Assembly: GCF_001514215.1 (NCBI RefSeq)
Contig: NZ_KQ948853.1
Location: 31,142-95,141 of the forward strand
Direction of reading: 5' to 3'
Length of the DNA stretch: 64,000 bases
Source: Streptomyces bungoensis
GTDB lineage: Bacteria; Actinomycetota; Actinomycetes; Streptomycetales; Streptomycetaceae
Shown: one piece after another, positions 9,038 through 15,636 of the stretch
Layout: the number at the start of each line of letters is the position of its first letter
Position numbering within the stretch: position 1 is the stretch's first letter
The notes under the pieces: generated by a model
Told to the model about the DNA's origin: nothing
What the model saw: the letters and a program-made list of their open reading frames with translations, nothing else
Databases searched by the model: none
Translations under genes and position numbers: made by a program

Positions 9038-9439
9038 GTGACGACGAAGTCGGAGCCCCTCGAACCCGGAGCCCTCCTCTACGACCCGGCGACCGGCAGG
9101 GTCGGCGAGTACCGCGACCGGGCCGGTCCCTACGTGCTGCTCCGCCCGGTCGGCGGCGGAGTGGAGTGGGAGGCCGATCCGGAGAGGCTGCGCCCGGCCA
9201 CGGACCGGGAGCGGCTCGGCGCGAATGTCCGGGCCGTCAACCACCGCACCAGGTCGCTGCCGTCGCTGCCCCCGCCGCTGGACGACGACAGCCGGCCGCC
9301 GCGCCCCGTCCCCGGCTGTGCCGCCTGCGCGGAGCTGGCGGAGCGGCGGGAGGCCGCCCGCGCGGCCTACGACCGCAGCGCCGAGACCGACGCGAACGTC
9401 CTGCTGCGCCAGCACCAGCGGCGGGAGCACCGCGCATGA
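9038..9439 (+). CDS. Hypothetical protein associated with XRE/DUF397 locus
   Basis: This 133-residue soluble protein starts at GTG with GAAGGAG upstream. The N-terminal half reads like a small beta domain (EPGALLYDPATGRVGEYRDR, then VEWEADPERLRPA). The C-terminal half has a CxxC pair (GCAACAEL) and a charged helix. It is divergent from the XRE regulator across about 165 bases, the usual place for a WhiJ-type partner gene. I know this arrangement from streptomycetes but not the molecular function. It overlaps the next frame by four bases (ATGA). Confidence 0.75.
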   Translation: MTTKSEPLEPGALLYDPATGRVGEYRDRAGPYVLLRPVGGGVEWEADPERLRPATDRERLGANVRAVNHRTRSLPSLPPPLDDDSRPPRPVPGCAACAELAERREAARAAYDRSAETDANVLLRQHQRREHRA

Positions 9440-9957
9440 CGGCCGCCGGCGGCCTGCCGTACGAGGAGTGCAGGCGGTGGCAGCGGGAGAACCGGACGTT
9501 GGTGGACCGGACGGCCACCCCGTGGCCGGCCTACGCGCTACCGCCGTTCAGGCCCGATGCCCACGGCACGCGGGACGACGCCGCCCCTCGCCCCGGGCCC
9601 CCCGTCTCAGGGACGCTCCGCCGGTGCTGGGCGCGGATGCGCAGGGGTTTGTCGCACATGTACCCGCGCCCCTTCGGATACCTGCGCCGGACCGACCTCG
9701 AAGGGGCGCGGGGAACTGCGCGACCAGCCACAGCAGACCTGCACACGGCACCCCACGGCCACCCCCGCGGCGAGACACCGGAGGGCCGCACCCCCACCCG
9801 GCGTCCAACCCGGGGGATACGGCCCTCCAGCGCGAGCGCTACCGCTCAGACGGCGATGGCGACCTCCGCCAGCCCGCCCTGCTGCGCGACCACGGTGCGG
9901 TCGGCGGAGCCGCCCGGCACCAGCGCGCGCACGGTCCACGTGCCCTCGGCCGCGTAG
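9436..9957 (+). CDS. Doubtful hypothetical protein running into an intergenic repeat
   Basis: The ATG overlaps the previous stop (ATGA), and the first ~35 codons (MTAAGGLPYEECRRWQREN) look translated. Further on the frame crosses a dispersed streptomycete intergenic repeat (9701-9733), then runs about 110 bases antisense into the DUF1416 gene. Arg, Pro and Thr dominate, typical of a non-coding frame. The original gene probably ended earlier and was damaged or extended by repeat insertion. Start is plausible; the 3' half is not supported. Confidence 0.3.
   Translation: MTAAGGLPYEECRRWQRENRTLVDRTATPWPAYALPPFRPDAHGTRDDAAPRPGPPVSGTLRRCWARMRRGLSHMYPRPFGYLRRTDLEGARGTARPATADLHTAPHGHPRGETPEGRTPTRRPTRGIRPSSASATAQTAMATSASPPCCATTVRSAEPPGTSARTVHVPSAA
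9701..9733. repeat. Dispersed streptomycete intergenic repeat (GGGGCGCGGGGAACTGCG core)
   Basis: The segment contains GGGGCGCGGGGAACTGCG followed by CGACCAGCCAC, a word I recognise as recurring in intergenic DNA of many Streptomyces chromosomes. Function is unknown. Here it sits between the doubtful frame at 9436 and the DUF1416 gene. Confidence 0.6.
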
Positions 9958-10133
9958 AACCGGAACTGTCCGGTGGCGGAGGTCGGCACCTCCGCGGTGA
10001 ACTCGCCGGTCGAGTCGAGGAGACGGACGTAGCCCGTCACCGGCTCGCCGTCGCGGGTCACCTGACCCTGGATCGTGGTCTCACCGGGCTTGATCGTCGA
10101 GGCGTCCGGGCCGCCGGCCTTCGCTCCGCACAT
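9846..10133 (-). CDS. DUF1416 domain protein
   Basis: This 95-residue protein starts MCGAKAGGPDASTIKPGETT and has a small beta-sandwich-like domain (IQGQVTRDGEPVTGYVRLLD, then FRFYAAEGTWTVRALVPGG). DUF1416 genes are known to lie next to thiosulfate sulfurtransferase in actinobacteria. The same arrangement is seen here: the rhodanese gene ends 46 bases upstream on the same strand. Cys2 is the only cysteine and could take part in sulfur transfer, but that is a guess. Expression is probably shared with the rhodanese and its cysteine leader. Confidence 0.92.
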   Translation of the reverse strand: MCGAKAGGPDASTIKPGETTIQGQVTRDGEPVTGYVRLLDSTGEFTAEVPTSATGQFRFYAAEGTWTVRALVPGGSADRTVVAQQGGLAEVAIAV

Positions 10134-10179
10134 GCTGATTCTCCGTAAGGGGTCTGACCAGGAGGTCGGTCGGGGTGGG

Positions 10180-11025
10180 TTACTTGCCGGCGCCGAGCTC
10201 GATCGGCACGCCGACGAGGGAGCCGTACTCGGTCCAGGAGCCGTCGTAGTTCCTGACGTTCTCGACGCCGAGCAGCTCGTGCAGCACGAACCAGGTCAGG
10301 GCCGAGCGCTCACCGATGCGGCAGTAGGCGATCGTGTCCTTGGCGAGGTCCACGTCCTCCTTGGCGTAGAGCTCCTTGAGCTCCTCGTCCGACTTGAACG
10401 TGCCGTCGTCGTTGGCGTTCTTCGACCACGGGATGTTCTTCGCGGAGGGGACGTGACCCGGGCGCTGCGACTGCTCCTGCGGCAGGTGGGCCGGGGCGAG
10501 CAGCTTGCCGGAGAACTCGTCGGGCGAGCGCACGTCGACCAGGTTCTGCGCGCCGATCGCGGCGACGACGTCGTCGCGGAAGGCGCGGATCGCCGTGTTC
10601 TGCGGCTTGGCCTTGTAGTCCGTCTTCGGGCGCTCGGGCACCTCGTCGCCGGCGACCAGCTCGCGCGCGTCCAGCTCCCACTTCTTGCGGCCGCCGTCGA
10701 GGAGCTTGACGTTCTCGTGGCCGTACAGCTTGAAGTACCAGTAGGCGTACGACGCGAACCAGTTGTTGTTGCCGCCGTAGAGGATCACCGTGTGGTCGTT
10801 GGCGATGCCCTTCTCCGACAGCAGCTTCTCGAAGCCGGCCTGGTCGACGAAGTCGCGGCGGACCGGGTCCTGGAGGTCCGTGGTCCAGTCGATGCGGATC
10901 GCGTTCTTGATGTGGTTCTTCTCGTAGGCGGACGTGTCCTCGTCCACCTCCACGATCGCGATGTTCGGGTCGTCCAGGTGCTCCTGGACCCAGTCGGCGT
11001 CTACCAGGACGTCGCTGCGGCTCAT
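10180..11025 (-). CDS. Thiosulfate sulfurtransferase (two-domain rhodanese)
   Basis: This 281-residue enzyme has an inactive N-terminal rhodanese domain (about 5-130) and an active C-terminal domain (about 155-280). The catalytic loop is CRIGER with Cys235. Such enzymes move sulfane sulfur from thiosulfate to cyanide or a protein acceptor, forming a persulfide on the cysteine. It is a cytoplasmic protein; the gene is followed by DUF1416. The ATG has a strong GGAGGAG site. A short peptide with two cysteines is encoded upstream (11162-11242), suggesting control by cysteine supply. In actinobacteria this gene is often called cysA or sseA, so I leave the symbol blank. Confidence 0.95.
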   Translation of the reverse strand: MSRSDVLVDADWVQEHLDDPNIAIVEVDEDTSAYEKNHIKNAIRIDWTTDLQDPVRRDFVDQAGFEKLLSEKGIANDHTVILYGGNNNWFASYAYWYFKLYGHENVKLLDGGRKKWELDARELVAGDEVPERPKTDYKAKPQNTAIRAFRDDVVAAIGAQNLVDVRSPDEFSGKLLAPAHLPQEQSQRPGHVPSAKNIPWSKNANDDGTFKSDEELKELYAKEDVDLAKDTIAYCRIGERSALTWFVLHELLGVENVRNYDGSWTEYGSLVGVPIELGAGK

Positions 11026-11161
11026 GCTCTTTCTCCTCCGGGGCAGTTACGGCGGGGCGTGCGAGTGGAGAGGGCGCGGCTCTACGGAGTCGTCCGGGGC
11101 CGGCGCAGGGGTGCCCTTCCAGCAGGGCGGGGGGTGAGACGCGGAAGTCGGGGACTTTCGC

Positions 11162-11242
11162 TCAGAAGGGGCGACAGAGCATGGCGGCAACGCGGCACAG
11201 GTCCACTGCCCGCCGCTTCGTGAGATCCGCCTGTCGCTTCAT
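11162..11242 (-). CDS. Putative cysteine-responsive leader peptide
   Basis: A 26-codon frame starts MKRQADLTKRRAVD and ends with LCRVAAMLCRPF, with cysteines at 16 and 23. I recognise it as the short leader peptide found upstream of sulfur genes in streptomycetes. The stop is 136 bases before the rhodanese ATG. A good promoter places transcription at about its ATG, so it is probably a leaderless frame, like the cysteine-coding leaderless small frames shown to act as attenuators in mycobacteria. Translation stalling at Cys codons would then alter expression of the rhodanese and DUF1416 genes. I see no clear alternative hairpin pair by eye. Confidence 0.75.
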   Translation of the reverse strand: MKRQADLTKRRAVDLCRVAAMLCRPF

Positions 11243-11249
11243 GCCCTCG

Positions 11250-11279
11250 ATCGTAGGGATGTCCGGGTGGTCATGTCAC
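11250..11279 (-). promoter_or_regulatory. Promoter of the cysteine leader/rhodanese operon
   Basis: On the minus strand GTGACA (11279-11274) and TACGAT (11255-11250) are separated by 18 bases. The -10 hexamer ends seven bases before the leader ATG, the spacing of leaderless actinobacterial transcripts. Confidence 0.55.
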
Positions 11280-11441
11280 CGGCGTGTCGCATTCTGAGAC
11301 TCGATCGTCCGAATAGCGGGACGATAAGGCGTCCCGGCCCGTCGTGGAGCGGTCTGCGGGTGCTACGTCCGCCCACCGGAACTGCCGTACGGACGGCGTG
11401 TCTCGCCTGGCGGACACGCGTTGTCCGCCGCCGGGTGACGC

Positions 11442-12185
11442 CTACCCCGCCAGCTTGACGTGCGAACCCCGCACGGTGATCTCCACGCCGTCCTGGGCCG
11501 CCTGCACCTTGTCCAGCTTCACACCGCCGGGCAGCCGGTCGATGACCTGCTGGAAGTCGGTGATCCGGCGGACGCGGTTCTCGGCGGCGACGACGGCCCC
11601 CAGCACGGGCAGGGAGTCGGCGCGGACCTCGACCCTGTTGTTCGCGACGGAGACGGTGCTGAGCACGGACACCGTCCGGTCGATCGGAACGGTCAGCAGC
11701 TTGCCCGTCACGTGCACCGCGACCTTGATCTTGCCGTGGCCGCCGTCGGACAGGCCCACGACCTGCGCCTCGATCCCCGGGGCGATCTCCGACGGCTCGG
11801 ACCTGACGGCCTTCAGCAGCTCCGAGTAGGCGATGGTCGCCGTGCCGGTGGCGCTGGAGGCGGTGGCCGAGCTGTAGTCCCCGGAGAAGGAGACGCCCTT
11901 CATGTCGGCCTTCAGGTCGTCGATCCGGATCGTCTTGCCGGCGATGCCGGTGGCCGCCTCGTAGTCCTTGATCCCCACCTCGACGTCGTCCAGCGATCCG
12001 CCCGCGACCTGGGTGAGGAACGGGAAGCCCTTGATGTTCACGTCCGGGGTCGAGGCCAGGTTCTGCGTCGTCCTCAGCTTGTCCGCGGCCTCGCCCTCGG
12101 CGAAGTGCACCGCCACCCGGTCCACGATCACGAAGAGGACGCCCAGGATCACGACGAGGATCAGGAATATTCGCAGGGCGCGCAT
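11442..12185 (-). CDS. DUF2993 (LmeA-like) lipid-binding membrane-anchored protein
   Basis: This 247-residue protein has an N-terminal membrane anchor or signal (MRALRIFLILVVILGVLFVI). An extracytoplasmic DUF2993 domain follows. It includes GFPFLTQVAGGSLDDVEVGIKD and ends IDRLPGGVKLDKVQAAQDGVEITVRGSHVKL. Members of this family, such as mycobacterial LmeA, bind phospholipid or glycolipid in the cell envelope. The ATG at 12185 is used because GGGGGAAG lies upstream and the anchor follows at once. The gene stands alone between the sulfur operon and a divergent small membrane gene. Confidence 0.9.
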   Translation of the reverse strand: MRALRIFLILVVILGVLFVIVDRVAVHFAEGEAADKLRTTQNLASTPDVNIKGFPFLTQVAGGSLDDVEVGIKDYEAATGIAGKTIRIDDLKADMKGVSFSGDYSSATASSATGTATIAYSELLKAVRSEPSEIAPGIEAQVVGLSDGGHGKIKVAVHVTGKLLTVPIDRTVSVLSTVSVANNRVEVRADSLPVLGAVVAAENRVRRITDFQQVIDRLPGGVKLDKVQAAQDGVEITVRGSHVKLAG

Positions 12186-12308
12186 GTGGTCTTCCCCCGG
12201 ATCGGTTGGGTGTGCCGTGGCGGTCCTACGCCACGGTAGCCCCGGGGCCCGGCCGGACGGCGCATTGTCGATCAGTTGTGACAGGGGGACCGGGCCTACT
12301 CTGGAGGT

Positions 12309-12572
12309 ATGTACGCGCGGCGGCGGCACCAGTACTTCGCCATGATGGGGGTCTGTATCGGCCTCTTCGTCCTGGCCTGGGGGGTCGTGCGCATCTGGTC
12401 GGTGCCCGCGGCCGTCGGCATGTGCCTGTTCGCCATGGTCATCCCGCCGGTGGCCGCGATGGTCGCCAACCGGCGGGGGCCCGAGGACCGCTGGTGGGAC
12501 GACCCCTCCGGCGACCCGAAGTCCGACGAGTGGTGGGACGAGCTGGACGGCAAGAAGCGCCCGCGTTCCTAG
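12309..12572 (+). CDS. DUF3099 small membrane protein
   Basis: This 87-residue protein reads MYARRRHQYFAMMGVCIGLF with two transmembrane helices (about 9-30 and 31-50). An acidic, Trp-rich cytoplasmic tail follows (WWDDPSGDPKSDEWWDELDG). This is the DUF3099 pattern. Function is unknown. It is divergent from the DUF2993 gene across 123 bases and convergent with the DsrE gene, whose stop lies 20 bases beyond its own. Confidence 0.88.
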   Translation: MYARRRHQYFAMMGVCIGLFVLAWGVVRIWSVPAAVGMCLFAMVIPPVAAMVANRRGPEDRWWDDPSGDPKSDEWWDELDGKKRPRS

Positions 12573-12591
12573 ACCGGGCCCGGACCGGAGA

Positions 12592-12954
12592 TCAGTAGAC
12601 GAGCGCCTGGGTGCCGTCCGCCAGCGCCTCCTGCACGAAGACCTGCGCGCCCGCGATCCGCACGCCCTCGAGGACGTCCTTCTCGGTGATCCCGCGGCGC
12701 GCGGCGCACTGCGTGCACAGCGTGATCCGGCCGGCCGCCAGGATCGAGTCGATGAGGTCCGGCAGCGGCGCGGCGTGCGGCAGTTCGAACTCGGCGGCCC
12801 GCCCCGGCAGTGCGAACCAGGACGACTCCCCGGTCAGCCACAGCGACACCTCGACCCCGCTGGCCACGGCCACCGCCGCCACCGTGAAGGCCTGCGAGCA
12901 GCGCTCGGGCGCGTCGGCCCCGGCGGTCACCTTGATCACGAGCTTCTTCGCCAT
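12592..12954 (-). CDS. DsrE-family sulfur-relay-like protein
   Basis: This 120-residue protein has the DsrE/DsrF fold features: MAKKLVIKVTAGADAPERCSQA at the start, VEVSLWLTGESSW in the middle and a CTQCAARRG segment with C80 and C83. Related proteins carry persulfide sulfur on a conserved cysteine. Its closeness to the rhodanese and MoaD-like genes suggests a shared sulfur-trafficking role, but they are not in one operon. The alternative is a peroxiredoxin-like or purely structural DsrE protein. Fold assignment is good; substrate is not known. Confidence 0.9.
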   Translation of the reverse strand: MAKKLVIKVTAGADAPERCSQAFTVAAVAVASGVEVSLWLTGESSWFALPGRAAEFELPHAAPLPDLIDSILAAGRITLCTQCAARRGITEKDVLEGVRIAGAQVFVQEALADGTQALVY

Positions 12955-13012
12955 GCCCGAATCGTAATCTCCCCCCTACAACCCCGGGTCACGGCCAATC
13001 TGGGGGGACGTA

Positions 13013-13792
13013 TTGGAAGAACCCGAAGAGAGACCTGGCGTGCCGGATGCGCCGGTTGCGCCGGTTGCGCCCGTGCCGTCCCGGCCCCGCCGGCGCGGCC
13101 GTACGGCCCGGCTGGTCGGCGCCGCCGCGCTGCTGGGCCTGGTCGCCGGCACCTGCGCCGGGTACCTGGTCCAGGCCGGGCGCGAGCCCACGAAGCTGCC
13201 GTCGCTCTCCCAGCCGGTGCTCCGGCAGGCCAGGGGCGAGGTCGAACCGCTCACGGCCGCGCGGGACCCGAGGCTGAGCACCGACGGCGACCTGCGCAAG
13301 CTGCTGCTGAAGCGGCCGAGCGGCGCCCGGGAGGCGGGCTGGGTGCCCCGCGACGGCTGGATGGGCCTGGCCGCGTACGCCGGCGAGTACACGCAGCCGG
13401 CCGACAAGTTCGGCGATCTGGTGACGGACCGGTTCCGCCGGGCGGCCGTCACCGGCTGGAAGGACGGCAGCGCGTACGGCGTGGACATCCGGCTGGTCCA
13501 GTACCGGCAGGAGGACTCCATGGCCGCCGCCGACGCCTACAGCACCCCGTCGTACGGGATCCGCGGCTCCGGCGACGCCGTCCACGGCAAGCACGTCCCG
13601 GGCGCGGCGACGGTCTCGCAGACCAGCCGCACCACGTACGTCGAGCCGAAACCGTACGGCGCCGAGCAGGTCCGCCAGGCCTTCGTCGCCGCCGGGGACG
13701 TCTACGCGGTGATCCTCCAGTCCCGCGAGGGCGGCGCCCTCACCGTGCCGTTCCAGCAGACGGTCACCCTGCAGACGCAGCTGCTCGCCTGA
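13013..13792 (+). CDS. Membrane-anchored hypothetical protein
   Basis: This 259-residue protein has a Pro-rich cytoplasmic tail (about 1-28), an Arg-rich stop (RPRRRGRTARL) and one transmembrane helix (about 33-51). The rest is a soluble extracytoplasmic domain of about 200 residues. The proposed start is TTG, six bases after GGGGGGA; no in-frame ATG gives a complete N-terminus. The domain has the segment GDVYAVILQSREGGALTVPFQQTVTLQTQLL at its end. No family was recognised. It is divergent from the DsrE gene. Confidence 0.8.
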   Translation: MEEPEERPGVPDAPVAPVAPVPSRPRRRGRTARLVGAAALLGLVAGTCAGYLVQAGREPTKLPSLSQPVLRQARGEVEPLTAARDPRLSTDGDLRKLLLKRPSGAREAGWVPRDGWMGLAAYAGEYTQPADKFGDLVTDRFRRAAVTGWKDGSAYGVDIRLVQYRQEDSMAAADAYSTPSYGIRGSGDAVHGKHVPGAATVSQTSRTTYVEPKPYGAEQVRQAFVAAGDVYAVILQSREGGALTVPFQQTVTLQTQLLA

Positions 13793-13904
13793 CCCCCTGC
13801 CGCCATGCCCCCCGTAAGGCACACCTCGAAAGGAGGGCCGCGCCCCGGCCGCGTAAGCTGGGGCGCGGCCCTGTCGTATGCCCACCCTCGCTCAAGGAGC
13901 ACCC

Positions 13905-14003
13905 GTGGAGACCTTCTACGAAATCCTGCTGGTCCTGGTCTGCGTCGGCGTCCTCGCCTTCGCCTACCTGACCGTGAAGAAGCTGTACCAGGGCCAGCGC
14001 TGA
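13905..14003 (+). CDS. 32-residue single-pass membrane peptide
   Basis: A GTG-initiated frame of 32 residues begins VETFYEILLVLVCVGVLAFA and ends VKKLYQGQR. It has one transmembrane helix (about 6-23) and a basic C-terminus. AAGGAG lies six bases upstream of the GTG, and the next gene starts 25 bases after its stop. The good ribosome site, helix and tight spacing argue for a real small gene. Function is unknown; it could assist a membrane complex. It is short enough to be missed by most gene callers. Confidence 0.65.
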   Translation: METFYEILLVLVCVGVLAFAYLTVKKLYQGQR

Positions 14004-14028
14004 CCCCCGACGAGGAACACTGCCGCTC

Positions 14029-14604
14029 ATGATCGAGATCCCGTCCGACCTGCACAAGGACCTCGTCCCGCTCGCCTTCCTGCTCGGTGACTGGGCCGGT
14101 GCGGGCGTGCACGACTTCCCCGGCTCGCAGAAGTGCAACTTCGGGCAGGAGGTCAGCTTCACCCACGACGGCCGGGACTTCCTGGAGTACCACTCCCACA
14201 CCTGGGTGCTGGACCAGGACGGCAACAAGGTCCGCCCGCTGGAGTCGGAGTCGGGCTTCTGGCGGATCGACGCCGACCGCAAGGTCGAGGTGACCATGGT
14301 CCGCGACGACGGCGTCGTCGAGGTCTGGTACGGCGAGATGGCCGACAAGAAGCCGCAGATCGACCTGGCCACGGACGCCGTGGCCCGCACCGCCGCCTCG
14401 GGCCCCTACACCGGCGGCAAGCGGCTGTACGGCTACGTCAAGAGCGACCTGATGTGGGTCGGCGAGAAGCAGACCCCCGAGGTCGAGCTGCGCCCCTACA
14501 TGTCGGCCCACCTGAAGAAGGTCGTCACCCCCGAGCAGGTCGAGCGCTGGGCCAAGGCCCTCCCGGACGACCTGCCGGACGACGGCATCGCCTTCTTCAA
14601 GTAG
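14029..14604 (+). CDS. Nitrobindin-like heme-binding beta-barrel protein (FABP-like, DUF1794)
   Basis: This 191-residue protein carries the GxWxGxG lipocalin/FABP motif as GDWAGAG (about 21-27). The C-terminal region has ELRPYMSAHLKKV, where the His is the expected proximal heme ligand. Members (nitrobindin, Rv2717c) bind ferric heme in a ten-stranded barrel and isomerise peroxynitrite. It is cytoplasmic. The small membrane peptide gene lies just upstream. Assignment rests on the two motifs and the length, which match the family. Confidence 0.9.
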   Translation: MIEIPSDLHKDLVPLAFLLGDWAGAGVHDFPGSQKCNFGQEVSFTHDGRDFLEYHSHTWVLDQDGNKVRPLESESGFWRIDADRKVEVTMVRDDGVVEVWYGEMADKKPQIDLATDAVARTAASGPYTGGKRLYGYVKSDLMWVGEKQTPEVELRPYMSAHLKKVVTPEQVERWAKALPDDLPDDGIAFFK

Positions 14605-14702
14605 GCCGTTAGGACCTCGTCAGGTCCCCTGACTTCTTCACGCCCTCCGTGCCCCAACGGCCCGGGGGGCGTTGTACGTGTTGGCCGCCTTCTGGCAGCG
14701 AG

Positions 14703-14726
14703 TGTTAACCACTGGGAGGGTTAACA
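14703..14726. promoter_or_regulatory. Inverted repeat TGTTAACC/GGTTAACA
   Basis: Eight-base arms TGTTAACC (14703-14710) and GGTTAACA (14719-14726) flank an 8-base spacer. The position just upstream of the promoter-like hexamers at 14750-14779 fits an operator for a dimeric regulator. No regulator gene is adjacent. Confidence 0.4.
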
Positions 14727-14785
14727 AAATGAGCTGCATGGCAATGCGCTTGCGGTAGCTGGTCGTGACTGGCTACAGTGACGAC

Positions 14786-14860
14786 GTCTTCAAAGGGTGA
14801 GCGCCGGGCCTCACACATGCGCGAAGCCCCGGCCGCACTTTGCGTGCGGCCGGGGCTTCG
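14786..14860 (+). ncRNA. Possible small RNA ending in a perfect 15-bp hairpin
   Basis: TTGCGG (14750-14755) and TACAGT (14774-14779) are 18 bases apart, so transcription could start near 14786. The transcript would end at the hairpin with arms 14823-14837 and 14845-14859 (15 bp, loop CTTTGCG), giving about 75 nt. No run of T follows, but streptomycete terminators often lack one. The alternative is that the hairpin is only a bidirectional terminator. No similarity to a known RNA family was recognised. Confidence 0.35.
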
Positions 14861-14956
14861 GAGGCTGTGCCCTGGGTGGCTTGCGATGCAGAGGCGAGCC
14901 CAGAACATTCATGAATCACGGTAGCACGGCGCATCCATGAATGTGCGGGGGGAATC

Positions 14957-15622
14957 ATGGCCAACCGAATGCCCGAATGGATGCTGCGTGACCTGTCCCT
15001 GCCGCGGCTTCGACGGTACATCCGCGCCGCGCACGGCGACGCACGGGCGGCTGAACGCCTGTACTGGTGGAACATCGAGGTGGCGGCCGCCCTGCTTGGT
15101 TCCCTCCACTGCCTGGAACTGGCTTTGCGCAACGCCTTGCACAACGCGCTCGTCCGACATCACGGCAGACCGGACTGGTGGACGGTAGCGCCCTTGAACG
15201 AGCGCGGGCTCAAGCTCGTGGAGGATGCTCGTCGTTCCTGCGGGCGCCGCCTGCGGAGCACGACGCCGGACGACATCGTGGCCGAGCTGTCCTTCGGGTT
15301 CTGGGTCTCCCTGCTCAGCCACGGCTCGGGCTACGACCGGCACTTCTGGGTGCCCGTCCTGCACTCGGCGTTTCCGCACTACCGTGGCCGTCGAGACCGC
15401 ATCTATCGCGATCTGACCTCGCTGGTCCTGCTGCGCAACCGTGTCATGCACCACGAGCCGGTCCACCACCGGCACCTCGCAGCCGACCATGACACCATCT
15501 ACCGCGTGCTCGGCTACCTCAGCCCGGAGCTGGCCAAGGAGGCACAGACCATGGACCGGTTCCGGGCCGTGCTCGCCGGCCGCGCGGATGTCCTGGGCGG
15601 AGCCAGACCGCCGCGATTCTGA
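14957..15622 (+). CDS. Abi-like HEPN-domain protein
   Basis: This 221-residue protein has the architecture of Abi-family HEPN proteins. HCLELALRNALHNAL (about 51-65) forms the first helix with ExALRN. The C-terminal helix has RNRVMHHEPVH (160-170), matching the HEPN RNase motif R-x4-6-H with R160 and H165. Such proteins often act as ribonucleases that abort phage infection or as toxins. GGGGGGAA precedes the ATG. Its stop TGA overlaps the alternative ATG of the next gene, so it is in an operon with an HsdM-like methylase and a half HsdS. Nuclease activity is inferred from motif only. Confidence 0.8.
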   Translation: MANRMPEWMLRDLSLPRLRRYIRAAHGDARAAERLYWWNIEVAAALLGSLHCLELALRNALHNALVRHHGRPDWWTVAPLNERGLKLVEDARRSCGRRLRSTTPDDIVAELSFGFWVSLLSHGSGYDRHFWVPVLHSAFPHYRGRRDRIYRDLTSLVLLRNRVMHHEPVHHRHLAADHDTIYRVLGYLSPELAKEAQTMDRFRAVLAGRADVLGGARPPRF

Positions 15623-15636
15623 TGGAAGGAGGCGTT

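Larger units (their letters stand above)
14605..14956. other. Intergenic region with inverted repeat and strong hairpin
   Basis: This 352-base gap holds an inverted repeat at 14703-14726, promoter-like hexamers at 14750-14779 and a perfect 15-bp hairpin at 14823-14859. No convincing protein-coding frame is seen. The following accessory operon starts at 14957. Confidence 0.6.
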
